Assembly (NCBI RefSeq): GCF_023895975.1
Contig: NZ_JALBWM010000042.1
Span: 1-34,942 of the forward strand
Length of the DNA stretch: 34,942 nt
From: Microbulbifer okhotskensis
GTDB lineage: Bacteria; Pseudomonadota; Gammaproteobacteria; Pseudomonadales; Cellvibrionaceae
Direction of reading: 5' to 3'
How positions within the stretch are numbered: the stretch's first letter is position 1; the number at the start of each line of letters is the position of its first letter. This document shows positions 30,501 through 34,268 of the stretch, piece by piece. The position numbers and the translations under genes were made by a program. Under the pieces are notes generated by a model. The model was not told where the DNA came from. It did not search any database and worked only from the letters and a program-made list of their open reading frames with translations.

Positions 30501-30550
30501 TTCGGGGTTTATCTGAAGTATTTAATCGGCGGTTAGGCGAAAAGTTCTAA
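15542..30550 (+). CDS. Nonribosomal peptide synthetase 3: docking / C-A-T x3 / C-A-T-E-TE
   Basis: Terminal synthetase, 5,002 residues from ATG 15542. That start lies 1 nt after the NRPS 2 stop, 7 nt behind GGAG (15531-15534), and opens directly on a TubC-type docking domain (VIRILNGAGIHLHVAEGKLK). An earlier in-frame ATG at 15467 would only add 25 residues read out of frame from the NRPS 2 tail, so I rejected it. Domains by nucleotide: dock 15542-15710, C5 15770-17060, A5 17140-18620, T5 to 18880, C6 18940-20250, A6 20300-21750, T6 to 21990, C7 22060-23370, A7 23420-24930, T7 to 25190, C8 25250-26570, A8 26610-28130, T8 to 28380, E2 28430-29690, TE 29790-30530. T serines are residues 1077, 2115, 3179 and 4246. 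Predicted residues: Gln, unassigned, unusual, then a D-configured basic residue. The TE triad is S4829, D4856 and H4978. Confidence 0.95.
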   Translation: MDKTAEVIRILNGAGIHLHVAEGKLKAKAKKGKLKPQFVEMIREHKVSLQSFLENDSRGAIEIDDLAKIVPVVRSSDLLPVSDTQRRLWFLDRMGDGAEYIMPGALKVSGKFDVDIAEQSFRIIIDRHKSLRTIFVEVEGEPYQQVLKDNDFYIRRLDFSGLSDGERSQQIKDLIESEGASLFDLSQDLMLRVSYAKVSPIEGVLTFSMHHIASDGHSAGVLLREFATLYEKLTSNKGWLLPDLPVQYVDYAIWQRTYLESERVKTQLNFWESNLQELPAVHTLPLDKPRSNKFNTCGSRYVINLDRQLSLELKKIAREKNVTLFMLLHAAFSVLLAKYSSSSDIVIGTPVANRGSKELENLIGFFANTIILRTTCTSEVAFSEYLNEVKKVNLDALNNQEVPLDQLVERLCPDRNTGYMPLFQIMFSMNNTQSETLNLPDVELEFIESQTGYSKFELLLNAVEVDDSIRLTFEFDTELFLLESVVRMAVNFQCLLKDIVVRVDCPIGHLNYIDDNELKLIHKLDSAPEFNSTTFKSICSQFESQIQNRPNQIAVSNGNEFLTFAQLNEHSNQLGCYLRENGVKENVLVGLLLNRSIDIIVAILSIWKAGGAYVPLDPSSSSPRLEFLLKDSGVELLITHKSSQNRVKGVSSITVDDAFFKAELAQRSTANFTIYDRDSSKDLAYGIYTSGSTGQPKAALIQNEALTNLANNMRDWGLIKEGDVWGWISSYAFDASLQSIIQLACGVSLVIVDEDIKREGAKLRRLISKFNIQVMDCTPSLLESWFSQNLASCLPNLLIGGEEISQDLWHRLVKWKTLHERSAINVYGPTECCVNSTYSVIEGEYPNIGIPLNNVRVKVLDVHRSEVPLGAVGELYIGGHGLAKEYLNRQDLTSQRFVSMVPKGERYYRTGDLVRLRPSGELIYVGRIDDQIKIRGYRVELGEIEYHLISHEHVETAVVMYRELTEGQKYLIAYVVFRHPELVGDEVEEIKSTLANELPSYMHPSFYVKLDKIPLTSNGKVDKKALPEPSLIESHSRYVKPEGKIQKRLVNIWSDLFQLPTDKIGANSNFFTLGGHSLLSVRLIAAVRVEFGVELAVREIFECPILAEFARCIDQTQESALRPQISPSYDIVGPIPLSFAQQRLWFIDQLEGGSPHYNMFGAFSVTGSFSEEAAEEAFTRIISRHHSLRTVFVDEGQIVEQRIQGSDNFSLVRSDLSHFFADQRFEKIQQQLSKEQNRIFDLAHDLMLRAGYIHTAEDEGVLYINMHHIAADGWSIGLLVKEFGIQYEAILAGINDQLPPLTFQYTDYASWQRNWFNSEAFTCQLEYWDEQLRELPLVHNLPLDYTRPQKLSQKGKQVCLTLDKHNGEALKAFALESGVTLFMLLHGAFALLLSRHSGQSDIVVGTPVAGRLQQELEEMIGFFVNTLVLRLNCNLEQTLSTYLQQVKQVNLDAQANQDVPFEHLVERLNPERSTQYSPLFQVLFTMDNNERTNLELPRTRLCSFEREDVQAKFELTLSVTHKESGLGFQFDYNNELFDEGHIRQLAAQLMIMLTNIPLHGNDKLEIIPLVEPSVQMGLRGEVVPVPSGHIQQHFEEKAVLQPDVAAIVWQGQAISYGELNRQANKLANLLRNKGVVPESKVGLCLPRTPRLVIALLAVLKAGGAYVPLDPAYPKTRLNFMLQDSGASLVLGETESQSLLDNSSIDVLWLDRCSWQEQSPEAPAVERDGRQLAYLIYTSGSTGSPKGVLVEHLSLLNLNHVEIQDFKLGCGDRLLHCISFNFDPATGQLFAGLNSGATIYLVDLQSDLTTIIRDQNITHAILPAAVLAAEREQLLPSLKVIGTGGETCPLNVARYWSIGRTYFNLYGPTECTITSLRESYVGRVDRESIGRPIANSYCYIFDEIKQLVAPGAIGELYIGGVVLARGYYNRPDLDFDRFILNPYNESERLYRTGDLVRELSDGRLEFIGRVDEQVKIRGFRIELGEIEAALLDLNIIKSAVVLVRDDLPGQLVAYLCPVENVNGEELVTWVLEALQSRLPTHMIPAAFSVLEELPLTVNGKLDKSALPKPALLGCVNFLAPENEYQRILAGIWADLLGLEYERISLNDNFFALGGHSLLSVRLVNLIEDKLNVRITVQDVFSARTLRQLSVLVATSGASSSEIRLTPRDRNIVELPLSFAQQQLWFLNELSPDSTQYNMFHAFKISGDFDVVVANRAINKVIKRHEILRTCFYQRKQGPIQVVREEFDFSFQVTKLNRLSPEEQDAVILETIKLESSYKFDLQEDLLLRGSILEFSSSYRILLLTLHHIAADGWSMRVLFDEFSHIYTSLKESRSSELKELDVQYGDYAIWQRRYMEGATLAQKLKFWEEKLVDAPPIHSLPTDRIRASGGEKSTGTFYNGVNSKVTTSLKFLAEKNEATLFMLLQAGLSLHIGRCSNESDVVVGAPSVSRNNQLLDSMVGLFLNTQVFRTQFLDNPSFNELIARCRNEHLEAISYADVPLELIVEHLSPERSTEFTPIFQILINMDNIGGETAGIPGLEIEALKSAGEIEHKYDLTLYINENIGNNSLSFRWVYDANLFDEATIKTIANEFEFLLSYVVGNPESAVFSIPWKNGHGWSGAALSRTDEKFESIIDVFEENAELYANKPAIIMENMAISYGELNQKANQLANYLFKQFDIRSTHKVAIATSRSIDRVVSIWAILKLGAAYVPLTSELPAKRLSYILEDCGAKVILTDLGSIQWVQDLAPNIELITLDHPSTVTEYLSFSSDKPVCSEIRRDTVAHLIYTSGSTGRPKGVLGTHGATQNRVAWMLNDFPFGEEEIACHITSMAFARAVWELFVPMCAGAPLVLFKRDTLKNTAEFILELQRKKVSRIVTAPSLLRAMCRAKESFSAELTSLKYWFVSGEAFSIDLSKRSISLFKGVKFFNLYGSTEVLSDVLYSSVTGKEPGISVPLGRPIQGVNFDIVDRSGNSVPGGMVGELVILGDSVNSGYNNQISLTNSVFGESSHGRTYRTGDLARLLSSGQVIYVGRSDHQIKIRGYRIELGDVESTISTLSDVKDAAVKVWCGGDDKYLAGYVVLSSNISVSANFVKDDIRRRLGELLPSYMVPTRLAILDVMPITPNGKIDRKALTEPNDLGEEYLAPKTEIERFLAIIWSTLLKVDVENIGQNANFFSLGGHSLLSVLLVAEVSDKFNVKLSVREVFETPELHLLASLIENSENNSVDSKVEPVDRGAKHFDLSLSQQRLWFIDQLEGGSSQYNIPLAIKISGQFNINFAEDAFATLISRHEILRVNYIDGGDGAKQVISEHGPFLLKYINFGNESRWKIKDKIDATIKSEISRVFDLTADLMLSATFIKSPMDYGVLIINVHHIAADGRSMRILAQEFLDIYQALSREEAPRKEDLPLQYIDYAIWQKQILFGDNLSRLRNFWKAQLFGIPQAHNLSLDFVRPITQRYSGKTIHRLLDNKLLANLKGAAEKYDITLFMLLHGSFAYLLSRLSNNHDIVLGAPVANRSQMEIESVVGFFVNTLVLRLDCDGSQSLHEYFSQVKKVNLDALSHQELTFEQLVDLLKPERSTAYSPLFQIMLSMDTNRPVEAELEDISVEFYEFDRSVAKYDLTLNVSELRDGLQLSFEYNTDLFIESRIQRMAEQLEQLLQNISNCTEGKLGALSCISSSDLNRINGESVGPGASERDHAILDLFTLQSSRFPRQHAVTFSEESLDYGELYRRSNRLADDLITSGISEGSFVAICMNQSTEMIVAVLAVLRSGAAYVPLDPNYPRERLEFMLKDSRAGALLTQSHLVGRFYFDIDNQFVIDLYDWVGEGQADFIAPKRSRKSPVYAIYTSGTTGMPKGVVVNYGALSDHILAITKVLSISDKDRVLQFASFSFDTFGEQVFAALTVGARVYFREKDLWSGIEFSKFVDANKITITDLSPNYLSQLLLDDTVNSRFWNKSTLSRVVVGGEAPTIGLVRRWRELNIDKTCKLYNAYGPTEAVITTTIADITEAQSYLPLGNAVGNRKLYVLDENINLLPWGAVGELYIGGGILAERYLNNDGKTADCFSSDPFSNLPKARIYKTGDLVRYLENGDLVFHGRADDQVKLRGFRIELGEVEQKLSEHRFVSASVVDVRECPDGRKQLIAWVESTGFKVEGDFSLSECLRRFLKERLPDYMVPSMIIEVDEFNVLPNGKVDRKALRIPEDSFGLVDITEPKGLIETKLRAIWAQVLGVPISRVDTTKSFFEIGGDSILSLQLVSSAAKEGYQISVKQIFEHQTISALAPNVKNLNKAEVSQGLVSGTLNLIPIQSEFFQVETDLHHYNQSIVLKTPPGLNVENLKSILRVVFSKHDSFRLTFECRDTNWIGRYQLEVEDLVSASVESYFFEDDSFSSFSDIAEQAQRSLSILDGPLIKAIFIENLSGEGRLLLIVHHLIIDGVSWRILLQDIELLWTQLVNNQPLSAGFKTNSFQDWALYLQKISRSPCFTDEIEYWSNLDMLDVGSYDEIETFSEFSNVGFELPISESQDILLKAGEVYSSQINELLLTVLSISIKQWNGEDTVRFDIESHGRDGLDSGLDFSQTIGWFTSIYPMALEVTSDNLVKQLQAVKVQLNEVPSQGLGYGIYKYMLGRSLIETCSKSGILFNYLGQFDQSTKQNNHFSVASESTGTNVSPRRRTSHGITLTLIATGGMLRCNLQYNSSRYMESEAQKLVDLYRGGLRSLASSVTSVDPVPNVNPAGKLSELIVSNLADSCLIKLKHGANNSQIFCFHPLGGNVGCYTKLANSMNFAGTVYGVQAPAVTEEYRFSSFEELAGFYVRLLINQHSGGDFHLVGWSLGGSLAYEVAVQLQNAGHKVGYVGLFDERPIENLSKSVFSWFDRIKGLFEDQFDWEIISTLDVDQGVDRLVNDAFSTGFVPQELDRSMVHRYFNYLVDIGFALSVYRPAVAGIDLELYRVTGSDAELSDYGWSHYAKGEIIQIEVEGDHTNLVRDPYVRGLSEVFNRRLGEKF
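15770..18880 (+). other. NRPS module 5: C5-A5(Gln)-T5
   Basis: C5 has TQRRLWFLD and HHIASDG (first His is residue 210). The A5 pocket from AFDASLQSI, VMDCTPSLL, LLIGGEE and NVYGPTECCVN reads DAQDLGVVNK. This is one residue from the Gln code DAQDLGVVDK of lichenysin synthetase (from memory). Core A3 ends PKA instead of the usual PKG, a mild change. T5 is GGHS at 18764-18772. Confidence 0.8.
18940..21990 (+). other. NRPS module 6: C6-A6(unassigned)-T6, duplicate of module 3
   Basis: C6 (LSFAQQRLWFIDQLEGG, HHIAADG) and A6 closely follow C3 and A3 in sequence. For example, both share ISYGELN.QANKLA.LLR.KG and AGGAYVPLDPAYP. The A6 pocket reads DPGIGGLITK and differs from A3 only by S to G at 239 and V to I at 330, so both should load the same or very similar residue. 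No standard code matches. T6 is GGHS at 21878-21886. Confidence 0.75.
22060..25190 (+). other. NRPS module 7: C7-A7(non-canonical pocket)-T7
   Basis: C7 has HHIAADG. A7 has complete core motifs (TSGSTGRPKG, RTGDLAR, NGKIDRK) but NLYGSTE in place of NxYGPTE, and its pocket reads ARWVFSLSDK. W239, V278, S301, L322 and D331 match the beta-alanine code VDWVISLADK (from memory), so this is the beta-Ala-like clade. Positions 235 and 236, normally V and D there, are A2831 and R2832 (24032-24037), so neither residue that anchors an amine is acidic. The substrate may be unusual, or the domain may be impaired. T7 is GGHS at 25070-25078. Confidence 0.75.
25250..29690 (+). other. NRPS module 8: C8-A8(basic?)-T8-E2
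   Basis: C8 has SLSQQRLWFIDQLEGG and HHIAADG. The A8 pocket from SFDTFGEQV, ITDLSPNYL, RVVVGGE and NAYGPTEAVIT reads DTEDVGAITK. Acidic residues at 239 and 278 point to a basic side chain such as Arg, Lys or Orn. T8 has the GGDS form that precedes epimerases. E2 keeps HHLIIDGVSW, ESHGRDG and LFNYLGQFD. The last residue should therefore be D-configured before release. Confidence 0.75.
29790..30530 (+). other. Type I thioesterase domain releasing the peptide
   Basis: Alpha/beta-hydrolase TE fused after E2. It has FCFHPLGGNVGCY near its start, the nucleophile elbow GWSLGG (S4829), aspartate in LFDE (D4856) and histidine in GDHTNL (H4978). No T domain lies between E2 and TE, so T8 must serve both. 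The TE either hydrolyses the chain or cyclises it; Thr2 is the most obvious ring-closing nucleophile. The sequence alone does not decide. Confidence 0.85.
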
Positions 30551-30650
30551 ATCGCCTCTCTCGTCCTTGTATGGTAAGTTTTACTTGTTTCTATACAGGG
30601 AGTATTGGCTGTTAGTAAATGCTGCATCACTTTGATGGTGTGAAGTAAAT

Positions 30651-30687
30651 AGTAGGCCGTGAGTTGATCGCTGGCCTACTGCCTTTT
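30651..30687 (+). terminator. Terminator-like hairpin between NRPS 3 and the exporter (possible attenuator)
   Basis: AGTAGGCC (30651-30658) and GGCCTACT (30673-30680) form a perfect 8-bp stem with a 14-nt loop, followed by GCC and TTTT (30684-30687). The hairpin ends just before the exporter's Shine-Dalgarno AAGGA (30688-30692). The gap between NRPS 3 and the exporter is the only long gap in the operon (148 nt). The T-run is short, so partial read-through is expected. Confidence 0.5.
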
Positions 30688-30698
30688 AAGGATATATA

Positions 30699-32330
30699 GT
30701 GATTTCGAAAATCGTTTCAGAATATAAGTGGAAGCTAGTTTTTGCGGCGGTATTGAGCGCGTTAAGTGCGGGCGTAAGTCTATGGCTGATCTCTATGATC
30801 AATGGCTCTCTAGCAGGGGCAGGAATGGATGATTTTGTACTCACGTTTCTTGTGGCCATCGTTCTGTTGTTCACTCTAGGTTTTTTTTCGCAATGGCTAC
30901 TTGCAAGGCTAGGAACATCTTTGGTCTTTCGTATACGCTCTTTGTTGGTTGAAAGGGTATTAGGCACAAGCTACGAACAACTGGAGAAGATAGGTGGCCA
31001 CAGAGTTCATGCTACTATCACCACCGATGTAAATAGCCTCTCTGAGGCGTTGGCAATCATACCGGTATTTGTTGTAAACCTCACAACAATATTGCTGTGC
31101 TTCAGCTATTTGGCGTACTTGTCTCCGATCATGTTCACCGTTCTTTTTTTATCCCTGGGTAGTGGTGTCTCGTTGACGGCATATATTATGTATCGGGGCG
31201 CTAGGGTTTTCACTGCTTTAAGGGAGAGTGAGGATGGTATGTTTAGCATTTTTAAAGGTATGGTTGATGGAAGTAAGGAGTTAAGCTTAAATGAGGCCAG
31301 GAGAAGTTTCTTTCTAAAACAATTAGTGCGACCTAGATTGGAGGAGGTAAAATCGCTCGAGTCCAACGCACTGACATATTGGGTTTTAACTCAAAGTTGG
31401 GCATCAACCATCCTGTTTTTTTGCTTGGGACTGCTTGTATATTTTGCTTTTGCGGTGTACGAAATTGAGATTGCGGTTCTAACTGGTTTTGTTTTATTTA
31501 CTACTTACATGGTGGGCCCCCTAAATTTCGTAATGCGTTCCTTTCAATTTCTTTTCAAGGGGCGAGTTGCCTATAAAAAAGTTCAATCGCTAAGTTTGGT
31601 GGAAAATCAACTTGTGGACAGAGTGACCGACAAGAGCGATGTCAGCGGATGGGGTAAAATATCTGTTAGGGGTTTGATGTATCGCTATGAGGAATCAGGT
31701 GATCTAAGCTTTTCAATTGGCCCGGTAGATTTTGAGGTCTCTGAAGGGGAGGTAGTTTTTATTCGGGGTGGAAATGGAAGTGGTAAGTCAACTTTTGCGA
31801 AAGCACTAGTCGGCTTATATTCTCATTGCTCAGGCAGTATCCATCTTGGTGATATTGAGGTTTCAGAAAAAAACATTCAGTTGTATAGAAATCATTTTTC
31901 TACTATTTTTTCTGACTTTTATTTGTTTGAACATATCCTTAATTCTAAGGGGGAATTGGTTTCAAAGGTGGATGTCTGGTCGCATGTCGAGCGCTTAGGG
32001 ATGGCAGACAAAGTAGATATTGTTGATGGAAAGCTATCGACAATTGATTTATCACAAGGTCAACGGAAAAGGTTGGCCATGCTACTAGCTTGTGCTGAAG
32101 ATGCCCCTATTTATCTTTTCGATGAATGGGCAGCTGATCAGGATCCAATTTTTAGGAGCTATTTCTACCGGGAATTACTTCCAGCATTTAAAGCAGATGG
32201 TAAAACCGTGATAGTTATTTCTCATGACGATAAGTACTTTGATGTGGCGGATAGGATGTACAATTTTGAGCTCGGTAAGGCGTATCAGGAGGAGTTGGCC
32301 ATTAATGAGTTGGAGCTGTCTTCGCAATGA
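30699..32330 (+). CDS. Cyclic-peptide-type ABC exporter (PvdE/SyrD family), fused TMD-NBD
   Basis: A 543-residue half-transporter of the inner membrane. It most likely forms a dimer that moves the finished peptide to the periplasm using ATP. The N-terminal 300 residues hold about six membrane segments. The ATPase part has Walker A GGNGSGKST (K363), signature LSQGQRKR (L451), Walker B IYLFDEWAADQDP (D475, E476) and the H-loop histidine H509. The phrase DEWAADQDP is typical of the cyclic peptide transporter family, which exports pyoverdine precursors, syringomycin and related NRPS products. GTG start at 30699, 6 nt after AAGGA. The last codons overlap the type II thioesterase gene by 4 nt (ATGA), so the two are translationally coupled. 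It lies after a hairpin that could reduce its expression relative to the synthetases. Confidence 0.92.
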   Translation: MISKIVSEYKWKLVFAAVLSALSAGVSLWLISMINGSLAGAGMDDFVLTFLVAIVLLFTLGFFSQWLLARLGTSLVFRIRSLLVERVLGTSYEQLEKIGGHRVHATITTDVNSLSEALAIIPVFVVNLTTILLCFSYLAYLSPIMFTVLFLSLGSGVSLTAYIMYRGARVFTALRESEDGMFSIFKGMVDGSKELSLNEARRSFFLKQLVRPRLEEVKSLESNALTYWVLTQSWASTILFFCLGLLVYFAFAVYEIEIAVLTGFVLFTTYMVGPLNFVMRSFQFLFKGRVAYKKVQSLSLVENQLVDRVTDKSDVSGWGKISVRGLMYRYEESGDLSFSIGPVDFEVSEGEVVFIRGGNGSGKSTFAKALVGLYSHCSGSIHLGDIEVSEKNIQLYRNHFSTIFSDFYLFEHILNSKGELVSKVDVWSHVERLGMADKVDIVDGKLSTIDLSQGQRKRLAMLLACAEDAPIYLFDEWAADQDPIFRSYFYRELLPAFKADGKTVIVISHDDKYFDVADRMYNFELGKAYQEELAINELELSSQ

Positions 32331-33121
32331 CCTATTCGGGAAGCATGTATACGAGTTCAATTGAAAATGTAGACGAATGGTTTCATCGGGATGAAAATAC
32401 CTGTGCAAGCTCGGCGCCCATTAGATTGTGCTGTTTCCCTTACGCGGGAGGGGGGGCGCAAGTGTTTCAAGGCTGGCAAAGGGAGTTAGGTCCAGATGTT
32501 GAGGTGTTCGGCGTCGAATTACCCGGGCGTGGCCGGCGATTCGGCCAGCCTTTGCTTCACTCGCTAGATGAGTTGTCAAATTCTATTGCCAAAGTGATTT
32601 CCGGGCTTAACACAAAGCCTACAGCTTTTTTCGGGCATAGTAATGGAGCACTTATTGCTTTTGAGGTCGCCAGGAAGTTGTCCCTACTAGGCCTTGATGA
32701 GCCAAAACTTCTGATCTTGTCAGCCAAGAAGGCTCCTCACTTGATTCTGGAAAAGAGGCTTCACACTCTGTCAGATGAGGCTTTGTTGGCCGAGCTTAGG
32801 AAATATAACGGCACACCAGAGGAAGTTTTAGCAAGCCCTGAACTGATGGAGGTTTTTCTCCCAATTCTCCGTGCCGATTTTTCGCTAAGTGAAACTTATT
32901 CTTGTAGTGTGGGCTGGAAGTACAAGGGTGCAGTAGCGCTATTTGGAGGTGCTTCAGATCCAACTGTGTTGGAGTCTGAGCTTCTCGCTTGGGCACAGTA
33001 TATGGAGGGGGAGGTCTCTCTAAAGATGTTTAATGATGGCCATTTTTTTATTAACACCCTGCGATCAGAGGTTGTGCGTGCGGTTGCTCGGGAGTTGAGT
33101 GAAATTACATTAGCCGCTTAA
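32327..33121 (+). CDS. Type II thioesterase, NRPS editing enzyme
   Basis: A 264-residue alpha/beta hydrolase of the GrsT/SrfAD type. These free-standing enzymes clear wrong acyl or aminoacyl groups from stalled T domains. Motifs seen: CCFPYAGGG near the start, GVELPGRGRR, nucleophile elbow GHSNGA with S105, acid D211 in GGASDPTV and H239 in NDGHFF. The family normally has GHSMGA; the Met to Asn change beside the catalytic serine is uncommon but conservative for the fold. The first 30 residues extend beyond the usual start of the family; a downstream Met (residue 7) is possible, but the ATGA overlap with the exporter favours 32327. It is the last gene of the operon and is followed by a strong terminator. 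Confidence 0.93.
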   Translation: MTYSGSMYTSSIENVDEWFHRDENTCASSAPIRLCCFPYAGGGAQVFQGWQRELGPDVEVFGVELPGRGRRFGQPLLHSLDELSNSIAKVISGLNTKPTAFFGHSNGALIAFEVARKLSLLGLDEPKLLILSAKKAPHLILEKRLHTLSDEALLAELRKYNGTPEEVLASPELMEVFLPILRADFSLSETYSCSVGWKYKGAVALFGGASDPTVLESELLAWAQYMEGEVSLKMFNDGHFFINTLRSEVVRAVARELSEITLAA

Positions 33122-33152
33122 GGTAGTTGCAGTTTGGCTTTGTGCGGAACCA

Positions 33153-33180
33153 CTAATAGGCCTTCGGGTAAAGGCCTTAG
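33153..33180 (+). repeat. Hairpin shortly after the operon's last stop codon
   Basis: AGGCCTT (33158-33164) and AAGGCCT (33171-33177) form a 7-bp stem with loop CGGGTA. The outer CTA/TAG bases extend it if a 2-nt bulge is allowed. No T-run follows. It may protect the mRNA 3' end or act together with the larger terminator 25 nt downstream. Confidence 0.4.
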
Positions 33181-33204
33181 GTGCTGCTAGGGCCTCGTAT
33201 ATAT

Positions 33205-33256
33205 GCCACATACAAAAAAGCCCCGCTCTTGCGAGCAGGGCTTTTTTGTATGTGGC
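33205..33256. terminator. Strong bidirectional terminator between the NRPS operon and the tRNA genes
   Basis: A 24-bp stem (33205-33228 with 33233-33256) has a single mismatch, a 4-nt loop TTGC, a GC-rich core GCCCCGCTC and flanking A6/T6 tracts. It therefore works as a rho-independent terminator on both strands. It ends the + strand biosynthetic operon and the minus-strand tRNA transcript. Its right end overlaps the encoded CCA and discriminator of tRNA-Asp by 4 nt. Confidence 0.9.
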
Positions 33257-33329
33257 GGACCGGACGGGACTCGAACCCGCGACCTCCGGCGTGACAGGCC
33301 GGCATTCTAACCAACTGAACTACCGGTCC
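33253..33329 (-). tRNA. tRNA-Asp(GUC)
   Basis: 77 nt including an encoded CCA (33255-33253). The acceptor stem pairs GGACCGG with CCGGTCC and the discriminator is G. The D-arm is TAGTTCAGTTGG. The anticodon loop CTGTCAC gives GUC. The T-arm contains GGGTTCGAGTCCC. It is transcribed together with tRNA-Val from the right, and its end touches the terminator stem. Confidence 0.97.
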
Positions 33330-33380
33330 GCATTCCTGCTTCCCTCTACTTATTATCTTGCCAGGCAAGAGTGAGAGAGG

Positions 33381-33456
33381 TGGTGGGTGGTACAGGGGTC
33401 GAACCTGTGACCTACGGCTTGTAAGGCCGTCGCTCTCCCAACTGAGCTAACCACCC
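33381..33456 (-). tRNA. tRNA-Val(UAC)
   Basis: 76 nt including encoded CCA (33383-33381). The acceptor stem is GGGTGGT with ACCACCC and the discriminator is A. The D-arm starts TAGCTCAGTTGGGAGAGC. The anticodon loop CTTACAA gives UAC. The T-arm contains CAGGTTCGACCCCTG. It is the first tRNA of a Val-Asp pair; the 51-nt spacer contains a short CTTGCC/GGCAAG hairpin, a possible processing site. Confidence 0.97.
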
Positions 33457-33473
33457 TCTGCCAGGAGCTGCGT

Positions 33474-33501
33474 ATCTTAATGAATTTTCAGCTCGGGTCA
33501 A
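33474..33501 (-). promoter_or_regulatory. Sigma-70 promoter of the tRNA pair
   Basis: Read on the minus strand: -35 TTGACC (33501-33496), 16-bp spacer, -10 TAAGAT (33479-33474), about 18 nt before the 5' end of tRNA-Val. Position and match to consensus fit a stable-RNA promoter. Confidence 0.7.
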
Positions 33502-34268
33502 CTATGTAGTGAAAATTTCTGGATGATTTGAGGTGGGCAAAAAACACCCAGTAATTTAGTGTAAGTACATGATTCGTAAATCTTCTCTTCTTTCTCAGCG
33601 GTTTTCTGCTTCTACCTGTTAACGACCGACTTTCTCTTAGGCGATAAACTACTTAGTAAGGTGCCACATCAAAAAGGAAAGAAATGCCCCAAGCTGAGCA
33701 CAATCCGGGGCGAGGTGATGCTGAGAAAGCGTGAACCGCAAAAATGCGGGACTGAAGCAATGATTGGCTGAGCAGGTAGGGGGGCGATCATAAAAAAGGC
33801 CGCATCGTACTTTTCAAAGAGTTCGAAATGATATGCGCCTCTATACAAGAGCAAGAATACGTGTTCAATATCACAGCAATGATGCGGGAGCGGGTCGTTT
33901 CACAGAGAGGCTTATATAATTGACTGCTGAGAAGAACAGCATACTCTAGTGTACTGTATTAAATAGATCGCAATTATAAAAAAGCCTGTAGATATAGACT
34001 GGAACGGGTTTCGGCCTGTCAAAAAAGCTATTTTTATCGATATTTTATATCTGCAGTTAGTTTAATGCGCCACACTAGGTGGTCGCAGCTGAACCTCCGG
34101 ATACATGAGCACTTTGTAGCCAGTAACGCGCGTAGCGAAGTACCCCCTCCAACAGAAGAGCTAGTGGCTTTTGTGGTTAGTTGGGCAACACTTTCCGTAT
34201 GCGTTTAACTGGATAAGCGCAGACCAAATCTGACACATCCTCTTGAAAAATGAGGACTCAGCGGTTTG
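33502..34268. other. Gene-poor region, no recognisable gene
   Basis: About 770 bases between the tRNA promoter and the transposase remnant. Short open frames exist on both strands but none has a ribosome binding site or a recognisable protein motif. It could hold old, eroded mobile DNA given the broken transposase beside it, but nothing in it can be assigned. Confidence 0.5.

Noticed and set aside
33253..33456. tRNA 3' ends as attachment sites for an integrated island
   Set aside because: I looked for a repeat of either tRNA 3' end in 1-1225 and found none, and no integrase gene is present in the window.
33667..33771. Open frame reading KKCPKLSTIRGEV then MLRKREPQKCGTEAMIG
   Set aside because: It has a faint transposase-like feel, but no motif can be aligned with confidence and there is no start with a ribosome binding site.
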